Assembly: GCA_932222125.1 (NCBI GenBank)
Contig: CAKNZJ010000112.1
Location: 1 to 10,772, forward strand
Source: an uncultured Clostridia bacterium
Lineage (GTDB): Bacteria > Bacillota > Clostridia > Oscillospirales > Oscillospiraceae
Direction of reading: 5' to 3'
Length of the DNA: 10,772 nt
In this document: one piece after another, positions 1 through 5,218 of the stretch
Layout of the letters: each line of letters opens with the position of its first letter
Position numbering within the stretch: position 1 is the first letter of the stretch
The notes under the pieces: generated by a model
Told to the model about the DNA's origin: nothing
Databases searched by the model: none
What the model saw: only the letters and a program-made list of their open reading frames with translations
Translations under genes and position numbers: made by a program

Positions 1-1
1 G

Positions 2-184
2 GTGAAACTGTTCGGCTTCATTTCGCTGGGCCCGGTCGAGCACAGCTATACGCTGGACAAGGTTGACAGCAACGAATCCGAGAGGTCCGTCACCATGCAT
101 TTCGCAGCCCCCGATGTCAGCGGCACGATCCCTCTGAACCAGCAGGTCGCTTTTGTGCTGGGCGGCGTTCCCGCTTATACCTGA
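2..184 (+). CDS. 3' end of an unrecognised gene (partial)
   Basis: An open frame runs in from the left edge and stops with TGA at 182-184, so about 60 C-terminal residues are visible. A GTG at position 2 could be a start, but no upstream sequence is available to judge a ribosome binding site, so I treat it as a truncated gene. The residues alternate hydrophobic and polar, as in a beta-rich domain (for example VTMHFAAP and QQVAFVLGG). There is no transmembrane segment and no motif I can name. A GC-rich hairpin follows 20 nt after the stop, consistent with a real gene end. It is not a flagellin C-terminus by sequence, even though the next gene is FliB-like. Function unknown; a chance open frame is possible. 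Confidence 0.45.
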   Translation: MKLFGFISLGPVEHSYTLDKVDSNESERSVTMHFAAPDVSGTIPLNQQVAFVLGGVPAYT

Positions 185-204
185 GCGGTGCTGTAAAAGA
201 ACGT

Positions 205-233
205 GGGGGGCGGGCATATGCCCGCCCCCCTTT
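205..233 (+). terminator. Intrinsic terminator-like hairpin
   Basis: Positions 205-230 are a perfect 26-nt palindrome with 13-nt arms and a central CATATG, so an RNA would fold into a stem of about 10-11 bp with a very short loop. TTTCTC follows at 231-236. It lies between the stop of the first gene (184) and the ribosome binding site of the FliB-like gene (241-248). The T-run is short, so termination may be partial and some readthrough into the next gene is possible. Because the palindrome is symmetrical it could act on either strand. Confidence 0.6.
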
Positions 234-255
234 CTCATGAGAAAGGGGCAAAACG

Positions 256-1515
256 ATGCCTGAAAAAGACAAGGTAACAAGAGACAAAATCCGCATTCCG
301 ATTAGGACCGCCCTGATGCCGGTCTATTACAAGGACTTCTGCTGTATCATGGGTGCCTGTCAGGACAACTGCTGTGATTGCGATTGGAACATCTGGTTTA
401 ATAAAAAGGATTATCTGAAACTGCGGCGGCTGGAAGCCCCGGCGGAGTTCAAGGAAAAACTGGATAAAACGGTCCGCCGCCTGTCGGCACAGGAAATGAA
501 GAAGGCATCCGGCAATCTCTATGCCAAGTTTCAACTGGATGAAGCGGGCCAGTGTCCGCTGCATGATTCAGATGGAAAATGCTCTCTGCAAAAACTCTGT
601 GGCGAGGAGGTTTTGCCCAAGGTGTGCAGGCAATATCCGCGTATGGAAAAGCGCTGCACTCCCGCTGCTTTTGAGTATGCCCTCTCCCCCAGTTGTGAGG
701 GTGTTTTGCAGCTGCTGTGGAACCTGCCCGATGGGGTGGATTTTATCGAGGAGGAACTGCCAAAATCGGAACGAGGAATTTTCCAGTTTGATATGACCTC
801 CCATAACCTTAGACCTTGGTTTGGCGACATTCGCGCCATGTGCGTGGATATTTTGCAAAACCGGGCGTTGTCCATACGGCACAGGATGCTTCTTTTGGGT
901 CTGGCGCTCCAGGAACTGCGGGATATGGATTGGGAAAAACCGGAGCTTGAGCGGTGGATTGAACGCTTTGCTGTTCTGACACGGGGGGATGCGGCAAAGG
1001 AGGCCCTGAGTTCCCTGCCGGGGAATCGACCGATGTATCTGTTGCAGCATACAAAAAACGCCATTGCTATGCTTAATGGCGTCTGTGGCAGAGGACTTCT
1101 TCCGAATATATTGGAGCTGAATCAGTCCACACAGAGTGACAAGGTTAATATTCGGTGCGATGAAGAACGCTATTCTGCTTTTGAAGCGTCTTTCCGGGCA
1201 GGGATGGGAGATATTGAGTATTTCTTCGAGAATCTCATGATAGCGGTGATGCTCTATACCACATTTCCTATGTTAAGAAGTAAAGAAGCACTCTGGAAAA
1301 GCTATGTGGCGCTATGCAATCTGTACGGCTTTTACCGCTTCGCCGCCGTGATGGGGTGCGGGGAAACTCCAACAAAAGAAAAACTGTTTCACATTCTGGT
1401 CAATGTCAGCCGTGATATGCTCCATAATGAGCAGCGCCAGGATAGATTGCGGGACGAGTTTTTCAGCCACGACAGCGCGACCCTGGCACATATGGCCATT
1501 CTACTAGGCGAGTAA
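256..1515 (+). CDS. fliB: FliB-family flagellin lysine N-methylase-like protein
   Basis: This 419-aa protein has the two cysteine clusters of the FliB / CxxCxxCC (YkgJ-related) family. A first cluster at residues 29-44 contains C29, C30, C35, C39, C40 and C42 in the context CIMGACQDNCCDCDW. A second at residues 100-129 has the pattern CPLxDxDGxCSLQ...GEEVLPxxCRxYPR. In the family these cysteines are thought to bind metal or an Fe-S cluster, and FliB methylates lysines of flagellin. The remaining roughly 290 residues are mostly helical-looking, and the length suits the family. The ATG at 256 is preceded by GAAAGGGG (241-248) at good spacing. No flagellar gene is visible nearby, so whether the substrate here is flagellin is inference. 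Family assignment is strong; substrate is uncertain. Confidence 0.85.
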   Translation: MPEKDKVTRDKIRIPIRTALMPVYYKDFCCIMGACQDNCCDCDWNIWFNKKDYLKLRRLEAPAEFKEKLDKTVRRLSAQEMKKASGNLYAKFQLDEAGQCPLHDSDGKCSLQKLCGEEVLPKVCRQYPRMEKRCTPAAFEYALSPSCEGVLQLLWNLPDGVDFIEEELPKSERGIFQFDMTSHNLRPWFGDIRAMCVDILQNRALSIRHRMLLLGLALQELRDMDWEKPELERWIERFAVLTRGDAAKEALSSLPGNRPMYLLQHTKNAIAMLNGVCGRGLLPNILELNQSTQSDKVNIRCDEERYSAFEASFRAGMGDIEYFFENLMIAVMLYTTFPMLRSKEALWKSYVALCNLYGFYRFAAVMGCGETPTKEKLFHILVNVSRDMLHNEQRQDRLRDEFFSHDSATLAHMAILLGE

Positions 1516-1581
1516 TCCCAAAAAACTTTAATAATAGTGACATTTTCTACTGTTTGAATCCGGTGTATCAAGCTGCGAAAG

Positions 1582-1616
1582 GCGGCAAGGGAGCAGAAAT
1601 CCCTTGCTGCTTTTTT
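1582..1616 (+). terminator. Rho-independent terminator after the FliB-like gene
   Basis: The arms at 1582-1592 and 1600-1610 pair over 11 bp, with one G-U pair, around a 7-nt loop. Six T residues follow directly at 1611-1616. This is a canonical intrinsic terminator about 65 nt after the FliB-like stop codon, so it very probably ends that transcript. Confidence 0.88.
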
Positions 1617-1720
1617 ATATCTTTTAGCCGGAGAAACTGCGATAAAAGGATTTGACTATGCGGACTGAAACCGCAAGATGCCACAGACGGCTTTCCCATT
1701 CGCTCTATATTTTCCAAAAA

Positions 1721-1759
1721 GCGCAAACGACTTTGTGGTTGTTTGCGCCTTGTTTTTTT
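1721..1759 (+). terminator. Second intrinsic terminator-like hairpin
   Basis: GCGCAAAC at 1721-1728 pairs perfectly with GTTTGCGC at 1741-1748, and a few inner pairs extend the stem. After a 4-nt gap a run of seven T residues lies at 1753-1759. It sits about 105 nt after the FliB terminator, with no gene between, so it either backs up that terminator or ends a small untranslated transcript. Confidence 0.65.
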
Positions 1760-1821
1760 CTCGACTGTTTTCCGCAGGATTCCCTATCAAAATCAAGGGA
1801 ATTTTGCCGAAAGCGGTCGAG
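1760..1821 (+). repeat. Long imperfect inverted repeat, candidate RNA hairpin
   Basis: Two 26-nt arms, 1760-1785 and 1796-1821, are inverted copies with 21 of 26 positions matching around a 10-nt loop (1786-1795). Of the five departures from Watson-Crick pairing, four are U-G or G-U wobbles if the + strand is transcribed, and only one is a true mismatch (C-C). On the - strand the same four would be A-C mismatches. That asymmetry favours a + strand RNA structure over a DNA palindrome. It begins at the base after the T-run of the preceding terminator-like element. Identity is unknown: a leader structure, a small RNA, or a decayed miniature element are all possible. Confidence 0.6.
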
Positions 1822-1832
1822 TTGTCCCAATG

Positions 1833-1866
1833 AAATTTACCCATACTGGTTTCAAGTAGTAAATTT
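1833..1866. repeat. 8-bp inverted repeat
   Basis: AAATTTAC at 1833-1840 is inverted as GTAAATTT at 1859-1866, around an 18-nt spacer. It lies upstream of the leader ORF and HTH regulator, where an operator would be expected, but arms this A+T-rich occur easily by chance. Confidence 0.3.
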
Positions 1867-1981
1867 TCTCAAAAAAACAAGAAAAATATCAAACTTTGTT
1901 TGGCGACAGTATGCTCCCCGCGCTCCGCCCTCGGAAATCTGAATTTGAACCTAACCATTTTCGGATTTTTGGAGGTAACAA

Positions 1982-2101
1982 ATGAGTAAATATCATTCAC
2001 ACAGAAATTTCTGCAAGAACTTTTCTTATGTGTTCTCGGCGCGAACACTTTACCGTTTACCATGGGAGGCAGAGAGCAACGGAAGGGCGGTGGGGGCATG
2101 A
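1982..2101 (+). CDS. Small leader ORF (39 aa) coupled to the HTH regulator
   Basis: A short frame starts at ATG 1982 after a consensus GGAGG (1971-1975) at 6-nt spacing and stops with TGA at 2099-2101. It encodes 39 residues beginning MSKYHSHRNFCKNF and ending in NGRAVGA. Its stop overlaps the start of the HTH regulator as ATGA (2098-2101), the classic arrangement for translational coupling. The first half is basic and aromatic (K, H, R, F, Y), and there is no membrane segment or signal peptide. The strong ribosome binding site contrasts with the weaker GGTGGGGG before the regulator, so ribosomes arriving from this ORF may supply much of the regulator's translation. Function unknown; it could be a leader peptide rather than a working protein. 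Confidence 0.6.
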   Translation: MSKYHSHRNFCKNFSYVFSARTLYRLPWEAESNGRAVGA

Positions 2102-2415
2102 GCCTATCCGAACGCCGCCAGTGCCTGTTAGAAGTGTTGTGCCTGAGAAGGCACGATACATACGACAATCTGGCGCATGAGTTCAATGTTTCCAAGATGA
2201 CAATCCGGCGGGACATTACGGCGCTTATCTGTTCTTACCCGCTTGAAACTGTCCGTGGCCGCTATGGTGGAGGCGTCAAAGTTCGGGATAACTACTATCC
2301 CTACCGTAAGACGCTCAACTCAAAGCAGATCAATCTGCTCATTAAACTGAGCGAACAGCTTGATGGTGACGATCTGGCTACGATCAGCAGTATCATCTTC
2401 CAGCTTGCTCCCTGA
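2098..2415 (+). CDS. DeoR-type HTH transcriptional regulator (short form)
   Basis: This 105-aa protein has a DeoR-like winged helix-turn-helix near the N-terminus: residues about 4-45 (SERRQCLLEVLCLRRHDTYDNLAHEFNVSK and on through MTIRRDITAL), including the VSxxTIRRDI recognition-helix signature. Classical DeoR regulators are about 250 aa with a C-terminal sugar-phosphate sensing domain. That domain is absent, so DNA binding is unlikely to be controlled by a sugar ligand. The ATG at 2098 overlaps the leader ORF stop (ATGA). An upstream in-frame ATG at 2062 would add a Gly-rich stretch encoded inside the leader ORF and is less likely. Short DeoR-type proteins like this are common in Clostridial integrative elements. 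It probably regulates the element, perhaps its own leader region; the target is inference. Confidence 0.8.
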   Translation: MSLSERRQCLLEVLCLRRHDTYDNLAHEFNVSKMTIRRDITALICSYPLETVRGRYGGGVKVRDNYYPYRKTLNSKQINLLIKLSEQLDGDDLATISSIIFQLAP

Positions 2416-2443
2416 CGCACAATCCCCCAGCACCTTGACAAAC

Positions 2444-2462
2444 AGCGGGACAAACTCCCGCT
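2444..2462 (+). repeat. Short hairpin after the HTH regulator
   Basis: AGCGGGA at 2444-2450 pairs perfectly with TCCCGCT at 2456-2462 around a 5-nt loop, 28 nt after the regulator stop codon. No T-run follows, so it is not a standard intrinsic terminator. It could stabilise the 3' end of the message. Confidence 0.4.
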
Positions 2463-2849
2463 CATATTCAGTATGCAAGTGATGAATCCTGCATCAGCCA
2501 TCCAATCGCCAAGACTGCCTGCGGGCCAGGGCCGGAGTAAAGGGGGTGATCTCTTTCCGCTCCCTGCCCGTCAAAGCGATCACATCAAAGGTACGAGCGA
2601 CACCTGGGCGGCTTGTCCGGCGCTGGTAACGCCGTAGACGCGGGAGACACCGCAAACACCCGTATCGCAGGGTAAAAGGGAGATACTGGGGGAACGGCCT
2701 GGGCAGCTTAGTCACCTGCCGCCACCGTCTGCTGGTATCGCGCCGCCGCACCAGGGCGGGCTTGCATATTCCCGTGCCGGGGGAGAGCAGCAGGGCGGTC
2801 ATGCCGCCCGATAATACGGCACACATTTTTTAGAAAGGGTATTCAAAGG

Positions 2850-2907
2850 GAACCCGCGCCGGTCACTTCCTCACAGAAAGAGGACACAACCAGGACCGGC
2901 GCGGTTC
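2850..2907 (+). repeat. Strong GC-rich inverted repeat in the leader of the ParB-like gene
   Basis: The arm at 2850-2864 and the arm at 2894-2907 pair over 14 bp with a single bulged C, almost all G-C in the core (CGCGCCGGT / ACCGGCGCG). The 29-nt loop may pair further (CCT with AGG). It sits about 115 nt upstream of the ParB-like start. Possible roles are an RNA attenuator-like structure or a protein-binding site on DNA; neither is shown. Confidence 0.55.
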
Positions 2908-2920
2908 TTCCCGCCCGACA

Positions 2921-2977
2921 GCCGGATGAAAGACCCGGAGCCATAGGCAGACTGTGGCCCCAGGTGTTCCATCCGGC
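2921..2977 (+). repeat. 8-bp inverted repeat just upstream of the ParB-like gene
   Basis: GCCGGATG at 2921-2928 is inverted as CATCCGGC at 2970-2977, extendable by two bases across a one-base bulge. The right arm ends 44 nt before the preferred TTG start and immediately before the alternative ATG at 2986, so a start at 2986 would be squeezed against the structure. Confidence 0.45.
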
Positions 2978-3006
2978 ATGAATGGATGATAATGCGGCTT
3001 ATGGCC

Positions 3007-3024
3007 GGGGAGGTGAGAATATTG
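3007..3024 (+). promoter_or_regulatory. Ribosome binding site favouring a TTG start
   Basis: GGGGAGGTGA at 3007-3016 is the only strong Shine-Dalgarno sequence near the ParB-like gene, and it places an in-frame TTG at 3022 with 8-nt spacing after GGAGG. The alternatives, ATG at 2986, 2992 and 3001 and GTG at 3013, lack a properly spaced site. Confidence 0.55.
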
Positions 3025-3996
3025 CTTGTTCCTATCAGCGAGATCACGGTCAACCCCGGACGGCGGGAGGCCAGAGCGGAAGATATACGGGAACTGGCAG
3101 GCAGCATATCAGAAGTGGGCTTGCTCAATCCGATTACCATTGACTGCGGCCATGTTCTGATTGCCGGTCTGCACCGGCTGGAAGCGGCAAAGCTGCTGGG
3201 TTGGTCGGAAATTGAGTGTACGGTCAGCGATTTGGAGGGGCTGCAAGCGGAACTGGCAGAGATTGATGAAAATTTTGTGCGCAAGGACTTGTCTGACATT
3301 GAATTTCGGGAGTTGCTTTTGCGCAGGAAGGAAGTTTACGAGGGTTTGCACCCGGAGACAAAGGCCGGTATTGCACAAGCCGCCGGAATGAACCGTGCGC
3401 TTGGAAACAACGTGAGCGCGCCCGGCGCGCCCACGTTAAAATCTTTCACTTCTGATACCGCCGAAAAACTAGGGGTTTCAAAGCGAGTAATCGAAGAAAA
3501 TCTTCAAATCGAACAAAATTTAACGCCAGAGGCAAAGCAAATCGTCCAGAACGCAACTGAGAAAGTCAAGAAAAAGGACTTGCTAAAACTATCTCGGCTG
3601 GCACCAGAACAGCAAAGTGAGGCGGCTAATCGGTTGACATCTGGCGGTACTCACTCCTCAACAGGCCCGGAGCCAGTAGCGGAGGCCCCGCCGCCCTCCG
3701 TTCCCTATTCGTCCAGCGGCAGGCACTATGCCTCCTTTGAGGAATCCATAGCCGATTTGAAAAACCACGATAAGGATTGCAGCTATACCCCGGACGCTCT
3801 CCTGGCGGAGCTGGATTCTTTTATTCAGAAATTCCACCGGGAATTTGCGTGGTACAGCGACCCCTTCTGCACAGTCGTTTTCCCCGACATATCCCAGGTG
3901 CAATTTGACTACCTACAAAAGCGGTTCGGTACGATCTCCACCGCTATCCACGATTTATTACAACAAATGAAAGGAAGCATAAAAAATGAGAAGTAA
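3022..3996 (+). CDS. ParB-like nuclease/CTPase-fold protein
   Basis: The protein of 324 aa (from TTG 3022) opens with a ParB/Srx-type domain: VPISEITVNPGRRE at the N-terminus, then GLLNPITI (33-40), the box-II-like GLHRLEAA (49-56) in place of canonical GERRxRA, and ENFVRKDL (83-90). A middle region (about 140-170) with GVSKRVIEENLQI looks like the helix-turn-helix DNA-binding part. The C-terminal third has no motif I recognise. I prefer the TTG because GGGGAGG (3007-3013) sits 8 nt before it and the family begins near there. ATG 2986 would add 12 residues but has no ribosome binding site. No ParA is visible, so a regulatory or element-maintenance role is as likely as partition. The DNA encoding roughly residues 139-200 is unusually A+T-rich. 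Confidence 0.85.
   Translation: MLVPISEITVNPGRREARAEDIRELAGSISEVGLLNPITIDCGHVLIAGLHRLEAAKLLGWSEIECTVSDLEGLQAELAEIDENFVRKDLSDIEFRELLLRRKEVYEGLHPETKAGIAQAAGMNRALGNNVSAPGAPTLKSFTSDTAEKLGVSKRVIEENLQIEQNLTPEAKQIVQNATEKVKKKDLLKLSRLAPEQQSEAANRLTSGGTHSSTGPEPVAEAPPPSVPYSSSGRHYASFEESIADLKNHDKDCSYTPDALLAELDSFIQKFHREFAWYSDPFCTVVFPDISQVQFDYLQKRFGTISTAIHDLLQQMKGSIKNEK
3409..3437 (+). repeat. Intragenic GC-rich hairpin in the ParB-like gene
   Basis: AACGTG at 3409-3414 pairs with CACGTT at 3432-3437, and after one mismatch GCGCG (3416-3420) pairs with CGCGC (3426-3430) around a CCCGG loop. It lies exactly where the coding DNA changes from G+C-rich to A+T-rich, so it may mark a recombination joint or slow the ribosome between the ParB-fold and HTH domains. 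Confidence 0.4.
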
Positions 3997-4813
3997 AAAG
4001 CCCAAGCCGGAGCAGCAGACGCTTTTCCCTCCCGCTGAGGTCGAGTACAGCAATCCGGGCACTATCCGCGCCATGTCTACCAGTCAACTGACCTCCGACC
4101 TGCCCTATCAGCGGGGCGTGGAGCAGAAAAACGTGGACAAGCTGATCCGCAACTGGAACAGCCGGGAGCTTTACCCGGTGATCGTCAGCTTTCGGGACGG
4201 CAAATTCAACGTGGTTGATGGACAGAACCGGATTGCCGCCATGCGTCAGATGGCGGGCGGCGGGGATGTGATCGTCCCCTGCATGATCTACACCGGTATG
4301 ACCTATGAGCAGGAGGCCGAATTGTACGCCAAGCTGGATAAGGGAAAGCGGCCCCTGACCCCGCGCCAGCATACCAAGGCCCTGGTGGAATCCGGCTCGG
4401 ACGCCAAAATCCTGGAAATCAAATGTCTGGTGGAGAATGTTGGCTTTGTGTGGGCGCTGGATGAACCGACCGGCGAACCCTTTGAGATCGCCCCTATTCG
4501 TGCCCTTATCAACGCCTACCAGCTTCTCGGCGGCGAGGCGTTCACCCGTATGCTGTCCCTGATGGCCGGGGCGTGGCAGGGTACGCCCAATTCGCTGAAA
4601 GCCTCCATGCTCTCCGGCATGGCCCTGTTTGTCAAGACCTATGAGACGGAACTGAGCGACCGGGCCTTTGTCCGGCGAATGGCCCTCGTCAGCCCGGAGG
4701 AGATCATTCGCCTGGGCCGCATTGAGACAGATGTTGCCCTGCGCTTCGCCCGTATTATCCTGGATAAGTACAACAGCGGCGGGTTGGAACTGCCCTACCG
4801 CTTCAAACGCTGA
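3986..4813 (+). CDS. ParB/DUF6551-like protein with a DGQNR motif
   Basis: This 275-aa protein carries DGQNRIAAMR at residues 78-87, the variant of the ParB/Srx motif (DGQxR) seen in ParB-like and DndB/DGQHR-type families. Just before it is a segment like a ParB substrate-binding strand (LYPVIVSFRDGKFNVV). The longer C-terminal half (LDKGKRPLTPRQHTKALVES onward) is helical and fits the DUF6551 family as I remember it. The ATG at 3986 has AAGGAAG (3971-3977) at 8-nt spacing and overlaps the end of the ParB-like gene by 11 nt, so the two are translated together. A role in DNA binding or element maintenance is likely by context. No catalytic activity can be claimed. Confidence 0.75.
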   Translation: MRSKKPKPEQQTLFPPAEVEYSNPGTIRAMSTSQLTSDLPYQRGVEQKNVDKLIRNWNSRELYPVIVSFRDGKFNVVDGQNRIAAMRQMAGGGDVIVPCMIYTGMTYEQEAELYAKLDKGKRPLTPRQHTKALVESGSDAKILEIKCLVENVGFVWALDEPTGEPFEIAPIRALINAYQLLGGEAFTRMLSLMAGAWQGTPNSLKASMLSGMALFVKTYETELSDRAFVRRMALVSPEEIIRLGRIETDVALRFARIILDKYNSGGLELPYRFKR

Positions 4814-4827
4814 AGGGGGGCTTGAAG

Positions 4828-5088
4828 ATGGAAACCTACACCAGAGAACAGGTCGAGGCCATGCAGAATGTGGATATTCGGACGGTGGACCCGGACACCC
4901 TGCGGGATATCCGGGATGTGGAGGTCAACACCTCCCTGCCCAAGAAGGAGCGGATGCTGGATTTTATCCGGCAGATCGGCAACCCCTACTGCTACCGCCA
5001 CGGGAAATATGTGGTGAAGGTCAGCTTCACCGACACCGATGTGACGCTGGAGGACAGGATGCTCTCCTACATACGCTCAAAATGCTGA
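4828..5088 (+). CDS. DUF6870-like small protein
   Basis: An 86-aa protein matching, from memory, the DUF6870 family of Clostridial mobile elements: a VDIRTVDPDTLRDI start region, VNTSLPKKERMLDFIRQIGNPYCYR in the middle, and a VKVSFTDTDVTLEDRMLSYI end. It is soluble-looking, with no membrane segment. I choose ATG 4828 because AAGGGGGG (4813-4820) lies 7 nt upstream; the in-frame TTG at 4822 is too close to that site. It begins 14 nt after the DUF6551-like stop codon, so the three genes from 3022 probably form one operon. Function unknown. No terminator is obvious before the recombinase leader region. Confidence 0.75.
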   Translation: METYTREQVEAMQNVDIRTVDPDTLRDIRDVEVNTSLPKKERMLDFIRQIGNPYCYRHGKYVVKVSFTDTDVTLEDRMLSYIRSKC

Positions 5089-5099
5089 CAAAGAAATTT

Positions 5100-5186
5100 G
5101 CAAAACACTCTGGACATTAGCCAAAAGTTATGTTAATGTGATGGCAACAGGACAACCGCGCTCCCCTTGTTGTTAAAGTGTTTTGC
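5100..5186 (+). repeat. 10-bp inverted repeat in the recombinase leader
   Basis: GCAAAACACT at 5100-5109 is perfectly inverted as AGTGTTTTGC at 5177-5186, spanning 67 nt between the DUF6870-like gene and the first recombinase. The right arm lies mostly in the loop of the neighbouring ribosome-binding-site hairpin, overlapping its left arm by two bases (5177-5178). A long-range pairing could therefore influence that hairpin, or the pair could be two half-sites for a DNA-binding protein. Confidence 0.45.
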
Positions 5187-5210
5187 TGATTAGACTTTAA
5201 CGACAAGGAG
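5165..5210 (+). promoter_or_regulatory. Hairpin that could bury the recombinase ribosome binding site
   Basis: The arm at 5165-5178 (CCTTGTTGTTAAAG) pairs with 5195-5208 (CTTTAACGACAAGG) over 14 bp including one U-G pair, around a 16-nt loop. The right arm contains the first four bases (AAGG) of the Shine-Dalgarno AAGGAG at 5205-5210, which sits 8 nt before the ATG of the first recombinase. In RNA the folded form should hide the ribosome binding site. This is a direct sequence observation; that it regulates recombinase translation is inference. As DNA it could equally be a dyad operator. Confidence 0.6.
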
Positions 5211-5218
5211 AGAAGAAT

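Larger units (their letters stand above)
1617..1981. other. A+T-rich non-coding interval, possible left boundary of the element
   Basis: I see no credible gene in this stretch. An open frame of 96 codons exists on the + strand (1652-1942) but lacks a ribosome binding site, runs straight through a terminator-like hairpin and a long inverted repeat, and has an unprotein-like composition. Contents are a second terminator-like hairpin (1721-1759), a long G-U-rich hairpin (1760-1821), and an 8-bp inverted repeat (1833-1840 with 1859-1866). The interval is visibly richer in A+T than its flanks and separates the chromosomal-looking FliB gene from the mobile-element genes. The left end of the element therefore probably lies here, though no attachment-site sequence could be pinned down. 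Confidence 0.5.
2416..3021. other. Gene-free interval rich in inverted repeats
   Basis: About 600 nt between the HTH regulator and the ParB-like gene carry no convincing gene. A 110-codon open frame on the - strand (2494-2826) is Arg/Pro-rich and lacks a ribosome binding site. Visible structure includes a 7-bp hairpin (2444-2450 with 2456-2462) and a 6-bp hairpin (2793-2798 with 2804-2809). It also includes a strong 14-bp inverted repeat with one bulge (2850-2864 with 2894-2907) and an 8-bp perfect repeat (2921-2928 with 2970-2977). The clustering just before a ParB-like gene could mark a long structured 5' leader, a partition or transfer site, or decayed coding DNA. Confidence 0.5.

Noticed and set aside
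531..1064. 177-codon and other long - strand frames within the FliB-like gene
   Set aside because: They are antisense to a gene with clear family motifs; long antisense frames are expected in this codon usage.
1652..1942. 96-codon open frame on the + strand
   Set aside because: No ribosome binding site; it runs through a terminator-like hairpin and a 26-nt-arm inverted repeat, and its residues do not look like a folded protein.
2435..2470. TTGACA (2435-2440) with TATTCA (2465-2470) as a promoter for the ParB operon
   Set aside because: The -35 hexamer is perfect, but the spacing is 24 nt and a hairpin sits between, so it is not a standard promoter.
2494..2826. 110-codon open frame on the - strand
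   Set aside because: No ribosome binding site upstream of its ATG, Arg/Pro-rich composition, opposite orientation to all real genes, and it overlaps hairpin-forming sequence. Likely a by-product of G+C-rich DNA.
4668..5120. 150-codon + strand frame
   Set aside because: It overlaps, out of frame, both the DUF6551-like gene and the DUF6870-like gene, which have good ribosome binding sites and family motifs.
5111..5139. TGGACA with TAATGT, 17-nt spacing, as the promoter of the recombinase operon
   Set aside because: The spacing is right but the -10 hexamer matches poorly (3 of 6). It cannot be told from chance without transcript mapping.
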